From Tretioscincus oriximinensis (taxonomy: Eukaryota; Chordata; Lepidosauria; Squamata; Gymnophthalmidae): 64,000 nt of DNA. The notes under the pieces are model-generated. The model did not search any database. It was given only the letters and a program-made list of their open reading frames with translations, and was not told where the DNA came from. Within the stretch, counting starts at the first letter, position 1, and the number at the start of each line of letters is the position of its first letter. The translations under genes and the position numbers were made by a program. Below, in pieces: positions 21,735 through 33,171 of the stretch. The stretch lies in contig JAJVDF010000302.1 in the NCBI GenBank assembly GCA_022410635.1, positions 300,144 through 364,143 on the forward strand, written 5' to 3'.

Positions 21735-22004
21735 ATATATTTATTTATATTTATTTTATTCTTATATCCTGCCCCATACCCGAAGGTCTCAGGGCGGCCA
21801 ACCAAAAGCACATAGCTTTTGTTGCTTTCTCCATAACAGACACCCTGTGAGGTAGGTGGGCTGAGAGAGTTCTAAAGAACTGTGACTGGCCCAAGATCAC
21901 CCAGCTGGCTTCTTAGAGGAGTGTGGAATTGAACCAGGAAGCTACCAGATAGGAGTCCAACGCTCTAACCACTACACCAAACTGGCTCTGTACCAGTTTG
22001 GTGT
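21735..22004 (-). mobile_element. Sauria-type tRNA SINE
   Basis: Minus-strand head gagccagtttggtgtagtgg, ttagagcgttggactcctat and B box GGTTCAATTCC. Body ccagtcacagttctttagaactctctcagccc. Tail ccctgagaccttcgggtatg..ataaaataaata, the same tail as the L2-like LINEs here. Confidence 0.85.
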
Positions 22005-22039
22005 ATATAGACAATACATTGCATAAATACACTTCATAA

Positions 22040-22270
22040 AGTGAGGCATTGTGGTGCAGAGGTCTTTCAACTGAGAGGCCGCTCATTTGAAGCCCACGTG
22101 ACTGCCGTAGAGAGGGTTGAGTGCCCTTTACATCAGCCAACCTAGCTATTCAAAAGTGAGCCACCCCAAGTAGATGAATAGGGCCCATCACAAAGATCAG
22201 CTTGTAAGCCACTGAATCCCTTCAAGTGAGAAAAGTGGGGTATAAAGGCCCAATTTTCTTTGTTCTTTCT
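22040..22270 (+). mobile_element. tRNA-derived SINE with BovB-like tail
   Basis: Head ggtgcagaggtctttcaactgagag, body and tail cttgtaagccactgaatcccttcaagtgagaaaagtggggt. Degraded. Confidence 0.7.
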
Positions 22271-22744
22271 TGTTTTTCTTCTTCCCATGCAAAAAAAACA
22301 CACTTACAAAACAGAAATACATGAATAGCTCGTAAAAAGGCCTATTCTAATCTAGGGCCTATTGTTACACATTACGCACTTGACGCACAATTGAACACAC
22401 CGTTTTGGCAAAGGGGAAGGACACATATGCAATTGTGCGACTTGCGGTTGTGAGATCTAGCGACAATTTCCTCGAAATTTAACTCGGAAACATACAAAGG
22501 TGTAACTTACCCCCCAAACACACACATCTCTACTTCCCTCCTTCCTAAGCAGATGAGATGGCAACCAGAAACAAACAAAAAAATTGACAAATGTTGTATT
22601 AAGGGTAATTAAGATTGTGTGTTTCAATCTTTGATTCCAACCTCCAAAAACGTCACTCACAATGTATTGTCCCACTGAGTATCACTGGGATGCCGATTAT
22701 ACGTAATCTTTTTCCTTTCATATAATCAGATATATAATTATTCT

Positions 22745-22930
22745 AGGGCCTCATGTGTCTGTGGTGGAGACGAGTGAACTCCTTCTACTGGCCTCAACTT
22801 CAGCCAACCTAGCTGTTTGAAAGCAAGTAGATTAATGGATACCAGCACAATGTAGTGATGGGAGATAGATGTAGACCTTTGGGCAAAAAATAGTTTGTAA
22901 GCCATTCTGCATCTATTCTGGTGAGACGGA
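22745..22930 (+). mobile_element. SINE body fragment
   Basis: Matches the body of the abundant SINE: ccaacctagctgtttgaaagcaagt and agattaatggataccagcac, tail degraded. Confidence 0.6.
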
Positions 22931-23684
22931 TGTAATATAGAAACCCAAAACTTGTTAGAATTTAGAGTTGATATTCTTTTCAAAGTCTGCCATTCTGAAC
23001 GTTTGCACTAGGAGGGAATCGTTAAGTACAGACAAGTACACTCCAGTGCAGATTTTCCCAACCTGTGGTATTTGTACCTCTGGGGTTATGGCGGAAAATA
23101 TCGAAAAAGGAGTTAAAATAAAAATTCAAAAACAAAATTACAGAATTTGGGTTTGCAAAGAGGAAATTGTTACCAGACTCTGGCACTGCTAATCCTATCA
23201 TGCGATTCCATATGTATCCTTCCCCTTTGCCAAAACGGTGTGTTCAATTCTGTGTCAAGTGACTATAGTGTATCAATAGGCCTAAATATGGTTCCTTTTT
23301 ACAAGTGGGATTATATCTGTCTCCATTTGAAACTGATTTTTAAAAGCTAGGATAGGATCGCATTATGTTAAGAGGCACGTTGAATTAATTTTTAAAAAGT
23401 GAAATAAATTATTTAAATGTACAACAGTGATAAAAAATAAAAGCCAATAAATGGCACTATGTTAATTTGGATCATTTGATTGTTTAGGTACCCGAAATGA
23501 AAAAAAAAATAACTCTTTTGAGGGATGTGTGGGATATTGAAGAGAAGGGATACTCATAAATGAAACTCCAACCAAGGGGTATGTGAGAGAAAAAAATATT
23601 GGGAACTGTTGCTTCTAATGGATAGTTTCCCCCCCCCCTTTTTTTTTTTGAAGAAAACGACTGCTTCATTTGAACTGCTTCACA

Positions 23685-23975
23685 TTGGAGGAACCGTGGT
23701 GCAACGGTTAAGATCTCTGATGTTTCAGCAGAGATACCGAGTTCGAAACTCTGTAACTGTGGAAAGGGGAGTAAGCGCCCTCTATTGGCCCCAGTTCTAG
23801 CCAACCCAGCTATTAGAAAGCAAGAAACTGTAATTAGATAAATGGGGACCATCACAGCGTTGTGCAGATAGAATGTAAGCCTTCAGGCAAAAAAATGTGC
23901 TTGCAAGTCACTTTGAGTCCCTTCGGGTGAGAAAAGCAGGGTATAAAGACCCAGTTCTTCTTCTTCATTTATTTC
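23685..23975 (+). mobile_element. tRNA-derived SINE, well preserved
   Basis: Head aaccgtggtgcaacggttaa with B box AGTTCGAAACT, complete body, tail gagtcccttcgggtgagaaaagcagggt and TTCTTCTTCTTC. It lies 40 bp from CDK2AP1 exon 4. Confidence 0.85.
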
Positions 23976-24016
23976 CTCAGCAACATACGGTCACTAGTAT
24001 TTCATTTGTTTTGCAG

Positions 24017-24084
24017 GTATCATCCACGCCAGAGGTTTAGTTCGAGAATGTTTGGCAGAGACTGAGCGAAATGCAAGATCTTGA
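24017..24084 (+). CDS. CDK2AP1: CDK2AP1 last coding exon
   Basis: Acceptor TTGTTTTGCAG. The exon completes the split Gly codon and reads IIHARGLVRECLAETERNAR, Ser, TGA, identical in pattern to the C-terminus of vertebrate CDK2AP1. The three visible exons encode 99 residues. With about 20 from the unseen first exon the protein would be near 118, compared with 115 in human. No frameshifts, so the gene looks functional. Confidence 0.97.
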
Positions 24085-25262
24085 AACTACAGAATATCTG
24101 ACCTTCTTGATGAAAAGGAGGCATCGATTCCTCGGGGACCACAGAATCCTTCAAATGCATCCTTTCTTTCAACTGTTCCACTTTTCCCCATCCAACGTTG
24201 CCCTTTCTAAGAATCCTGACTGGAAGCTAGAAAGCGACTTGGAACACACCCAGTGGGGATTCTGGATTTTACGCCCCAATGCCTTGAACAAATATATCGT
24301 TGCTAGTCGCCTCTCAAAACAGTTATCCAAGTGTCTTTCCTGCTTCCAGAAGAACTGAACCCCTTCCATGGGCATCTCTGTCTGAGGAGGCCTTTTGAGT
24401 CAACAAAACTGGAAAACAAATGGTACAAAGGATGTGTATTTCGTTTGGGGCGGGGCGCGGGGCAACGTTTGATGATAATCAAGATTTTTGTTTTCACATT
24501 AATGTTTAAATCACAGCGGAGCAACCCCTGAATTAATTTTTAAGATTGTTGTTTTTCCTTTAATCCAAAGCCAATATGCCAATATCTCCCAGTTCCTAGT
24601 TTTATTTTTTTTTGCCATATCGTTTCCAAGGTTCCCATCATCCAGTAAGTTTCAAACAAATTCTCAATGCTTTCGAGGGGGTCCTATACAGCCTTATATT
24701 GCTCCTTTGGTTACAGGAGTACGGTGTAAATTTCCAAGCCTACCCCATAACCCACACGAGCCAGGATACTTTCTAATCCCCCCTCCCCTCCGTCACTAAA
24801 ATAATTTACATTCCAGAATTCTTTCAAGGCTCCCGGCTCAATGGAATCCCGATGCAAAAACCATTCCTTGAAAGTAATTTGAAAATAATTGCCTTAATTC
24901 TAAAATATGTAACTTGTCACACATTTGTAGAGTATGGCGTGTAAGGCAAGCAGAAATCACGTTTTCCCCCCCTGATCCAGTAGTTTAATACATCATATTT
25001 TCCATTTTTTAAGTTTTTTCCCTTGCATGATTAATAACATTCTCAGCCTGGTTCAAAGTGCATGAGTTCTGCATACATAAAACCTATTCAGATATGACCC
25101 AAGCCTTCCATAATTTAGTGCCCAGTCCAGATTTAATTTGTAGTTTGCCCAAACAGAAAAACTCTGCAGAAAAAGTTCAAATAAGTGACTAAAACTGTTA
25201 TTTGCCTCTTTGTATGTATTTATTACTTAAGGTAATAAAGCTTATTTTCAGTAACAAGTGGT
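24085..25262 (+). other. CDK2AP1: CDK2AP1 3' UTR
   Basis: Roughly 1.15 kb of repeat-poor sequence between the stop codon and the first good polyA signal. The exact cleavage site is inferred from the signal. A T-rich segment follows. Confidence 0.65.
25234..25239 (+). terminator. CDK2AP1: AATAAA polyadenylation signal, CDK2AP1
   Basis: First canonical AATAAA downstream of the stop codon, followed by GT/T-rich sequence. Confidence 0.6.
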
Positions 25263-27239
25263 CTGATTACGTGGAAAATATTTTGCAAGTTAGGGACATT
25301 CATTGGAGAACCTGGAATTGTGGAAGGTTCAGTTGTGAAATATAGAAGTGTTGTTGAATTGACAACAGCTGAAGACAATCCCATGTCTTTTTTTTTTAAT
25401 CCAAGATTTTCAAAAGCACCAATATGATTGGCATAAAATAATCTATTTCCCAATTTCAGAATCGTTATCCCGGGACAGAAAATGGGATTTCTATTTTTAA
25501 GGTCCTTTCTATAGAAAATTCCTTTTCAGTCCCAAGAATAACGTTTCCGACTTGTTCCTGACCAAGGTTGCTGGAAAGTGTGGACAATCTGAGGTTAGAC
25601 CTTCTGACTGAATTGACCTGCCTAGCTCTTGCTGTGAGGGGGTGGTGGTGCTATACATACTATACATAGGTCTTCGCATTAGACACATTCCTACCAGGGC
25701 TGTTCCTGATGATTCTGGTCCAGTTGTGGACTACTTTTAAGCAGTCCACAGAAAGCAAGTACCAACAAGAGCAGCAACTCCTCTTGCTTGGGAAATGGTG
25801 GTGGTGTAAATGATCTCCTATTAATCACAGGTATCTTTCCCCAAGTCAAGTGTGAAAAGAGTCATATTCACCTGCTCTCAACTCACTGCTTTTTACCTTG
25901 CTGGTCTCTGATCTGAAAATGTTATCCAAGTATTAATTCCAGCAGTCAATGAAATACTAGTCTTTCACAAATCTGTTTCTTAAAGCTACCTAAGGCCATA
26001 TCCCCATGCACGATCTCTACTGAGATGGTAGCAGGATCACATTCACTCCACGAGGTCATGCATGGACTACACTTGCTATAAACATCGACTGTCATGGAAT
26101 TTCTAGCCACACTGTGCGATTCAACAGCAGACATTTTGTAAAATCTGAGAATTTCGTGGGAACATTCAGCAATGTGAACTTGGCAAATCTCGTGAGACTT
26201 TGGGGCAACATGTAAAAGTTCATTGGCTCTTGGTGGGGATTGTAGAAAGGTAAGCGCAGCAATGCGTAATGGGGCTCGTCATGTGTCAAGATTGCTAAGC
26301 AACGTTCTCGGAACAGAGTGGAAGCTTTAAGGTACGTGAGGGCAGATGGCAAATGCATTTTAAAAGAAATAGTGAGGCAAAACATATGGTGGGGAAGCTC
26401 TCTACGCTGGTTGTTATCGCCTCTTGTTCTGGTAGCAAATTCCATTGACTGATTAATGTCTAAGTGAAAAAATACTTCCTTGCATGGGTCCTTACCTACC
26501 CATCGGCTTCGTAAGTGTCCCTGGTCTAGTGTTGTGTGACAGAGAACAGAATTTAAACAGCTGTTGCTCTTTGCAGGTAATTTGGCATTAATGTATGAAA
26601 CTAATAAGATTCAAGAGAGGTACCATACATCACGAGTCAACCATCAGGGTGGATAAATGGAGGAGTTCTCTTTGTGCCGTTACTGACCCAAGGGAAGGCA
26701 GGGCGACTATTAAAAAAATACAGAAGAGAAGTAATTCTGGTTTTCTCCATTCCTTTCTCCAAATGTTTACCCACAAGAGGATAAGTTGCAGATTTATCAG
26801 CTCCCCAGTGACCAAGATAGTTGGAGGGCTATTATTGTCTCTCCTTGCTTATTAAATTATTGCTGTGATTATGGAGGAGACTGGATTCTCCTCCCAAAAT
26901 TTTTGTAAAGCCCACCAAGGCTGAATAATCATGGTGTCAATGAGGCATTGAGAAAGTGATTTATTATTCAGCTCTGTGACTGGCAACTGAATAAAAAACA
27001 GAGTGGTGAGTTAGCCAGAACAGCATCCTTTTTTAGCATTGCCTTGGGCCCCTCAGCCAATGAGTGTTTGATCTTGGGCCTTTCCAGAATTTTTTCCTAA
27101 TATCTGGCCAATGGACACCCCCTTTACCAAGTTTATTTGGGTATTTGCGATGGAACTCCAGAACAGCAGATGTTGCTAGGACTGTGAAGGCCTATAAACG
27201 TGATAAGCACTTTGTTTTGTATTACAAAAGGTTTTGACC
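25263..27239. other. Intergenic between convergent CDK2AP1 and MTRFR
   Basis: About 2 kb separating the two 3' ends. No gene, and no clear mobile element apart from diffuse AT-rich stretches. Confidence 0.55.
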
Positions 27240-27245
27240 TTTATT
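27240..27245 (-). terminator. MTRFR: AATAAA polyadenylation signal, MTRFR
   Basis: Minus-strand AATAAA about 100 bases after the MTRFR stop codon. Confidence 0.7.
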
Positions 27246-27345
27246 TGGCGTTTTTTTCCTTCAGAATTTCCTCAGAATTCCACAAGGAGAACAAAGACCA
27301 GCTGTCTGTACCTTCCCAAAGTAGGATGTCTGCAGATGAGGCTGT

Positions 27346-27576
27346 TCAAGGCAGCTTTCCATCTTTGCTGTCTTCTAGCGCCTTCATTTCCTTCAAATGC
27401 TTTTTCTTTTCCAGATTCTCTTTTGCTCGTTTCTTCTTTTCTAGCTTTCTCTTATGGAGTTCCAGTTTCTCCTGAACAACGGTGCTAGCTTCGCCTTTGT
27501 AATAGACGTCGACTTTCTCTTGGAGGATTTCTCTTGCTATCTTGCGATTCTCCTCCGCTGACCTTGTCTGATGACA
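27346..27576 (-). CDS. MTRFR: MTRFR last coding exon (C-terminal basic helix)
   Basis: On the minus strand the acceptor TTTACTGACTAG is followed by 76 codons and TGA. It reads [30 protein letters not shown], then a long Lys/Glu-rich helix ([20 protein letters not shown]) ending SKDGKLP. This completes the release-factor domain and supplies the positively charged tail that in this family reaches into the ribosomal mRNA channel. Phase 0 joins the exon at 32739. With that exon the protein has 170 residues; human has 166. No defects seen. Confidence 0.95.
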   Translation of the reverse strand, partial: CHQTRSAEENRKIAREILQEKVDVYYKGEASTVVQEKLELHKRKLEKKKRAKENLEKKKHLKEMKALEDSKDGKLP

Positions 27577-27609
27577 CTAGTCAGTAAATAATAAGAATAA
27601 TAGGGAAGG

Positions 27610-27908
27610 GTATATTACTCCAAAGTTTACAATCTGATTTGGCACCTTTCAGAGGGACGCAAAGCGGCTTACAAGGGTATTTTTGCCCAAAGGCATACAT
27701 TCTATCTTCCCCACTAGGTTGTGGTGGTTCTCATGTATCTACTTGCAGTCAGTTGCAATTTCCTGCAATTCTTGCTTTTGAATAGCTGGATTGGCTAGAG
27801 CTACACACTAGTGGAAGGTGCTCAACCCTCCCCACGTCTCACACAGGTTCCAAACCAACTTCCCGATGAGAGACAGATTCCTAAGTGACTGAGCTATCCG
27901 TGCCTGCT
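27610..27908 (-). mobile_element. tRNA-derived SINE with BovB-like tail
   Basis: Minus-strand head AGGCACGGATAGCTCAGTCA with a tRNA-like A box, body as in 1515-1823. Lies 34 bp inside the intron from the last MTRFR exon. Confidence 0.78.
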
Positions 27909-29314
27909 TAGCATTGTTACAGTTGCAAGCAACGTTTTCCCCTCAAGAATCTATTACAGCAAATATTAACTACAAGCATTTTTTTGTAAAAGTAAAAAAC
28001 GTATTATTTCACATGTATTTTACATTAATAAAAAAGCTAGCACAGATGCTACACATCTTAAGTGAAGTCAGAGTATTTCTATTTATGTGTTTAAAGCAAG
28101 AGTAAACACATAAATAGTAACAATGACCGTAGTGTACAAAATATATACAAAGCTCTTACCAATTAAATATTAGAATATGCTAACATATTTCTAACATTGT
28201 CATGAACGTCTGTGATAGTTCTGTTCTGATTGTTAAATAACCTCTTGGGTCAAATTGTTTGACAGTTTGCCCGACAGAACTAAAGGGGATCAAGGTTTAG
28301 CTACACTAAATTTTAACCCACATACAGTCTGCATTCAGGATGAAAAAATAAGGCAGTAAAGTATCTTTCATTTTTCCTTCTGCATTATTTATGGCCTTGT
28401 TTGCACAGGCTCAGCAATGCACTTTTGAGATTTGTGACAACATCTCTAATACTTTGCAGAGGCAAAATTTATCACTGGGCCTATACAAACAGTACCCTGC
28501 TTCAAAAATCCAATAAGATATTTAACAAATGCAACAAGTTTTTGCTTTAATAAAAAATCATGTTAAAGCAAGTAAAATACTTTCAACATTAAGGAAGGTA
28601 TTGCCATGGGGCACAGGCTGCCTAAACAAAGCAGGCAGAAACACAAGTCTGGCGTGGGGAAGCAGATGAAATCTGCGATCACGCCCTAAAATCCTTCCTT
28701 GTGGGCTGAACAGAAGCTCAGACACAAGGTAATAGAAAGAGAGTAGTCAAACAATTCAAGCTCAGGGACAGGATTAAAGCCAAACAGTCAGATACAATCC
28801 AAGGTCACACAAGCTGGGAAATCTGCCAAGGAAGCTGGGTACACAAACACTAACTCACAAATTGTCTCCAGCAAATGCTCCCAGGCTCAGGGCAGCTTAT
28901 ATAGCATCTTCAGATTGCAGTTTCTGCAGCAGCCTCTTGGATCTCCTAAGCTCCACCTGCTGCTTGCTGTCTATTAGAAACTCTTTAACCCTATCCAGGC
29001 TGGAACTTTCCTCTTGCTCTTCATCCTGGTCAATCTCTGGGGAAACACCAGGTGTGTCTGCTTAGAGGCTTCCTCAAGCTCAGAGTCAGAATCCTCCTCC
29101 AGACCAGGTATGGCCCTGACAGGTATGTCAAAGTAACACAGAAATGCTAATCCCAGAACAAGGTCCTTACTGCACTGGAGACCTGCCAGTGGTCAGTCTC
29201 CTGTCAGTATTGGGCTTCACACACACCATTTGTGAGGGTAGGGGAACTTTATGGGAATGTAAACTGTTATTTCCACATTAACAAAGTCAGAGTTTCTTGC
29301 TAAAAAATATCCAT

Positions 29315-29500
29315 ACAACATAGCCTTTTCGATTTAACCCCATATCTCAATTTGACTGATGGCTTTCCTGGTTTACCGATAATTGGCTTCAAAATGCGCA
29401 TTCTGTCAGTTTTGTCTGACAGGCTAGTGAGGCAAATGCAACAGAAATTCGACTTTTAATCGGATTATTTACTCTGACTGGATGCAGCCTGTGATTTTGC
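29315..29500 (-). repeat. Unclassified interspersed repeat, copy 3
   Basis: Minus strand reads GGCTGCATCCAGTCAGAGTA..ATAATCCGATT, then TTCTGTTGCATTTGCCTCAC and ..GGTAAACCAGGAAAGCCATC, matching 9121-9275 and 8338-8508. Confidence 0.5.
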
Positions 29501-29594
29501 TTAGTTGTGCCAAGCACTGACAGAGGAGAGATGGTGTCTCTCAGTCAGATGCACGAACAGGAATAGATAGAGAGCACCCCATGTTGCTGATAAA

Positions 29595-30160
29595 TTTAGC
29601 AAAACCAACAATCTTCAAAAAGCAAGAAACAGAAGAACCAAATATAAACCAATAGAATTATAATATACTGTGGCAATTATACAAACTAAACATATAGCCA
29701 CTTTAAAACAACAATAATAATGACACCCCGTGGACCCACATAGTGTTGGATACTTCATCGGCATATGGACATTTTTATACATATTTTTATATTTTTAAAT
29801 TTGAGTATTTTAAATGTATTACAGCCATTATTATTGATCGATTTTTTAAAAGTGGCTATACATCTAGTTTGCATAATTGCCACAATACAGGGTGCTTAAA
29901 AAAATGTATACACACTTTGAACTTCCATACGATGTACAGAATCAGTGGTGACTCATTAACATTTGTTATTTACGTTTTATTTGCATTGGACTTTAAGCTT
30001 TTTAATTTCCTGAAATTTAACTTTGTAGAACAGCAGAACAGTAAATAAATTTTCTATGGAAGTTCACAGTGTGTATAGATTTTTTGAAGCATCCTGTATA
30101 TTCTAATTCTATTGGTTTATATTTGGTTTTTCTGTTCTTTGCTGACTGGAGATTCTTGGT
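29595..30160. repeat. Large inverted repeat with a mariner MITE in one arm
   Basis: Left arm 29595-29720 (agcaaaaccaacaatcttca..gccactttaaaacaacaata) is the reverse complement of the right arm, 29835-29887 plus 30099-30160, once the MITE at 29888-30096 is removed. Arms are about 120 bp and roughly 85-90% identical by eye. The spacer is about 115 bp. Confidence 0.75.
29888..30096. mobile_element. Mariner-type MITE
   Basis: Inverted ends CAGGGTGCTTAAAAAAATGT and ACAGTGTGTATAGATTTTTT..CATCCTG, flanked by TA (29886-29887 and 30097-30098). The homologous left arm of the surrounding inverted repeat shows the empty TA site. No transposase frame. Confidence 0.85.
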
Positions 30161-30217
30161 TTTGCTTTGGTTTTTTTTCTCTAGGTTTTAGCCCAGGACA
30201 GATGCTGTCCCTGACTA

Positions 30218-30403
30218 GGCTGACCAGATGACCCGCTTTGTGGGAGTTGAAAGCCCGGTGCCTCCCAGTTTTTTCTGAGGAATTTTTTTTTCAAAAAAAG
30301 ATTTTTTTCTGAAAAACTTTTAATATTTTTTCCTCAGAAAAAAACGGGAGGCACCCCAACAATGGGTTTTCAACCCTCTCCAAAAGGGGTCATCTGGTCA
30401 GCC
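30218..30403. mobile_element. Palindromic MITE, family GGCTGACCAG, copy 1
   Basis: Starts GGCTGACCAGATGACCC and ends in its complement, flanked by TA (30216-30217 and 30404-30405). The whole 186 bp folds back on itself around an A/T-rich loop, with the inner motif GGTGCCTCCCAGTTTTT. Confidence 0.82.
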
Positions 30404-30418
30404 TATCCCTGACCCTTG

Positions 30419-30700
30419 CAGTGCAGCAGCTGCCTATTTAGTACCAACCCTAGTTCAAGGTATAAATATTAACCTACAAGGTCCTAAATAACTGGAGTCC
30501 TATCTGCACCCCAAGATCTGCTGGTGAGGTGCTCTTGGTGCTCCTGCTTCCTCCAGCAGTTAAATGGCTGGAAATGTGTGGGAGGATCTTGTCAATGGTA
30601 GCCCCGAGGTTGTGAAACAACCTCCCCTCTGAGAAGTGTCAGGCACCTTTACTGTATGTATTCAAGTAGCTGATGAAGAAGCAGCTGTTCACTTGCCCTT
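30419..30700 (+). mobile_element. L2-like LINE fragment
   Basis: Diverged copy of the L2-like C-terminal region: acctacaaggtcctaaataa, ctgcaccccaagatctgctgg and gccccgaggttgtgaaacaa correspond to the other copies. Confidence 0.6.
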
Positions 30701-30749
30701 TGGTTGAGGGAAAATAATTCCCTTCCCAGGTTTCTGCCAATCCATTTTT

Positions 30750-31168
30750 ATTGACTTTATTTATTTATTTATTTACATTTGTACCCCACTCTATACCCAA
30801 AGGTCTCATGGCGGCAACAACAATAAAAGTGCAAAATCCACATTTTAAAACCGTAACAATCAGTACCTGAAGGTGGAGGGAAAAGAAATAGCATTTCTTC
30901 AACCAAAGGCCAGGTTGAAGAGGTGCGTCTTTAAGGATCTTCTAAAAGAATACTATGATGATGACAGACGCACCTCAAGGGGGAGATTATTCCAAAGACG
31001 AGGGGCAACCACCGAGAAGGCCCTACCCTGGGTTCCCATTCCACTGGCTGTTGAAATGGATGGTACAACCAGGAGGGCCTCCCCTGCAGATCTTAAGGCA
31101 CGGGCAGGTTGGTATGGGAGGAGGCCTTCCTCTAGATATTTGGGGCCCAAGTTATTTGGGGCTTTATA
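30750..31168 (-). mobile_element. L2-like LINE 3' end
   Basis: Minus-strand frame reads MGPKYLEEGLLPYQPARALR, SAGEALLVVPSI and GRAFSVVAPRLWNNLPLEVR. The 3' UTR has the gagacctttgggtatagagt block and (AAAT)n. Confidence 0.85.
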
Positions 31169-31287
31169 AGTTAAAGTCAGTTATAGTAACTTCTGAGATC
31201 TTTGGGAATAGAGCAGGACAGAAATACAAATCAATGCAGACCGTGCATCATGTATCACCTCTTGTCCCAAAACAGTGACGTGGGATA

Positions 31288-31695
31288 AATTTCAAAGAAG
31301 TAGCTATGTTAGTCTGGGTCCAAAATATCTAGCACGGGGGACTTGTAGCACCTTGGAGGCTAACAAGAAAATAGGCAGCTTGAGCTTTCTTAAACAGACC
31401 CCAGACATATTTTTTTTATTGTTTGTTCTTTTTAAGAAAGATAATGTCCACACGGGTCTTGGAGAAGTTAATGGACTTCCCTCTATTTGGCAAATTCTGC
31501 TGCTTTCCATCGTGGTAGGTTTTCAAAAAAATAGCCAAGTTAGTCTGGATATGGAATATTTAGTAAGGATGTCTCACAGTGCCTTAGAAACTAACCAGAA
31601 AAAGGAAGACAGCATGAGTTTTTAAAGTAATACTTCAGAGGAACCTGAAGAAGTAAACTCATCTACGAAAGCTCCTGCTGTTTCCTTTTTTCTTG
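31288..31695. mobile_element. Penelope-like remnant
   Basis: Two terminal-type segments (caaagaagtagctatgttag at 31291 and aaaaaatagccaagttagtc at 31525) and a hammerhead-like core at about 31647-31676 (CCTGAAGAAGTAAACTCATC, then TACGAAAGCTCCTGCTG). No reverse transcriptase frame. Confidence 0.6.
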
Positions 31696-31769
31696 TTAAT
31701 ATCTTATTGTACAAAGAAACCCTTGCTAGACATCCTAGCCTGGGGGCAGTTGGCTTGCTAGCTGTCAAT

Positions 31770-32414
31770 TTCTATAAATAAGGTGGGTTGTCAAGATCAA
31801 CTAGCACACATGGGTAATTACACGCCAGAATGTTGGCACGGATGTGGGGAAAGGGGGACTTTACTGCATATGTGGTATGGCTGCAATGAAGTGCAAGAAT
31901 ACTGGCATGAAATATCAGTAGAAATATCTGAAATATTGGAGCTGAACATTAGAAGGATGACAAAAACATGTATAATGTCACTGCTGGAATCCACAATACC
32001 ACCTGATGTTCAATATCTTTTAAAAAATATGATCTGGGCATACCAACTGACAATTGCAAAAGGATGGAAAGATATATCAAAATGGACGATAAACAGTTGG
32101 TACGAATATCTGGCAGAATTTATGATTTATGACAAACTTAGAGAACATCGACTAACCCGTATGGGCATAAGATTCCGATCAACATGGGCAAATAACTGGT
32201 ATCACCTGATAAAATTTGGTATTGAGAATAACAGAAATGAACTTTTGACAAATACTACCATGATGCTATTGGACCAAAGGCTGATGTTGTAACCTATATA
32301 GATCCGAGGTAGGGGGAGGTAGGGGTGGGGGGCTTACTTATTATGTATTATGTATTGTTTTTTCCTCTTCTCTCTGTTTCTGTTAAAAGCAATAAAAATA
32401 TATATTAAAAAAAA
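31770..32414 (+). mobile_element. L1 LINE ORF2 C-terminus, polyA tail
   Basis: Open frame 31783-32292 reads TPECWHGCGERGTLLHMWYG, VQEYWHEI, ending MMLLDQRLML, the same module as at 20083-20823. The 3' UTR ends CAATAAAAATATATATT plus an A-run at 32404-32414. 5' truncated. Confidence 0.87.
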
Positions 32415-32738
32415 AAAGATCATTCTGTTGTCCAATCGCAGTGCCTAAAGGAGGAAGGAGCCGTTATCTCCCTCACCACCGCTTCAAACCTCCCTTGGCA
32501 AGCCATTGGCTTCCAAAACATTGGCCACAGGAGGGGTTCCAAGAGCCGCCTTCCCCACACTGTCGCAGCCACCACTTGCTTTTCCAAGCCTGCATTTGCA
32601 GATTTTTCCACTAGTACAAATACATAAGAGGATATGTGATGCCAAAGACTAGAGAATGCATTCCGATCTACATCCGTTACGTTCCAAAGGCTGCTGACAT
32701 CTTAATCGTGTGGAGTGAAAGTCGGTGGCGCAAATCAC

Positions 32739-33020
32739 CTTTACGACGATTCCTGAGGGAAGATGCTTCAGAACCACACAGTTGTTGGTTTTGTTTACGG
32801 CTTGCCCTCCTGGGCCAGAGCCCCGGACAAACTGTTCCTGCAGGTCAGCTTCGTTGAGAGGAAGAAGGTCAGCAAGACGGCTCTTCCCTGCTTCAAGGAG
32901 TAGAGGCCCAGGTTGTCGAGACAATAAAAAGTGTTGCCTCCACCATGGGTTTGTCGTCCATAGGAAGCTGCTCAGTCTGGTCAACGGGTTGGCTGACAGC
33001 ACTAAATGCGAAGACGACAT
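32739..33020 (-). CDS. MTRFR: MTRFR first coding exon (GGQ release-factor domain)
   Basis: MTRFR (C12orf65) is a mitochondrial member of the GGQ release-factor family without a codon-recognition domain. It rescues stalled mitochondrial ribosomes by releasing the nascent chain. The minus-strand exon encodes 94 residues: a Ser/Arg-containing N-terminus without acidic residues for 40 positions, suited to mitochondrial import, then LNEADLQEQFVRGSGPGGQA and NKTNNCVVLKHLPSGIVVK. The catalytic GGQ is at residues 71-73. The ATG at 33020 fits the known human start position. Donor AAAG|GTGATT is phase 0 to the exon at 27576. Confidence 0.96.
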
Positions 33021-33124
33021 GATGAGCTTCCGGAGACACAGGCTCTTTGGCTGTTTAAAACGAGTTGGAGAGAGGAGAGGATGTAAGCAGAGATGGTTCA
33101 GCTGCGTTCAGTTGGCTTGGATGA
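33021..33124 (-). other. MTRFR: MTRFR 5' UTR part of exon 2
   Basis: Upstream of the ATG on the minus strand, a TGTTTTCTTAG acceptor at 33125-33126 starts the exon, giving about 104 bases of 5' UTR. Confidence 0.65.
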
Positions 33125-33171
33125 CTAAGAAAACACAGAGTATTAGTAGCACTAGGATAGTTCAACAGTAA

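Larger units (their letters stand above)
27577..32738 (-). other. MTRFR: MTRFR intron 2
   Basis: 5.2 kb intron (minus-strand GTGATT..CTAG) holding a SINE, a large inverted repeat with a mariner MITE, a palindromic MITE, L2-like, Penelope and L1 copies. Nothing assignable at about 27910-29310. Confidence 0.8.

Noticed and set aside
31783..32292. 169-codon frame as a host gene
   Set aside because: Same L1 C-terminal module as at 20083-20823, with polyA tail.
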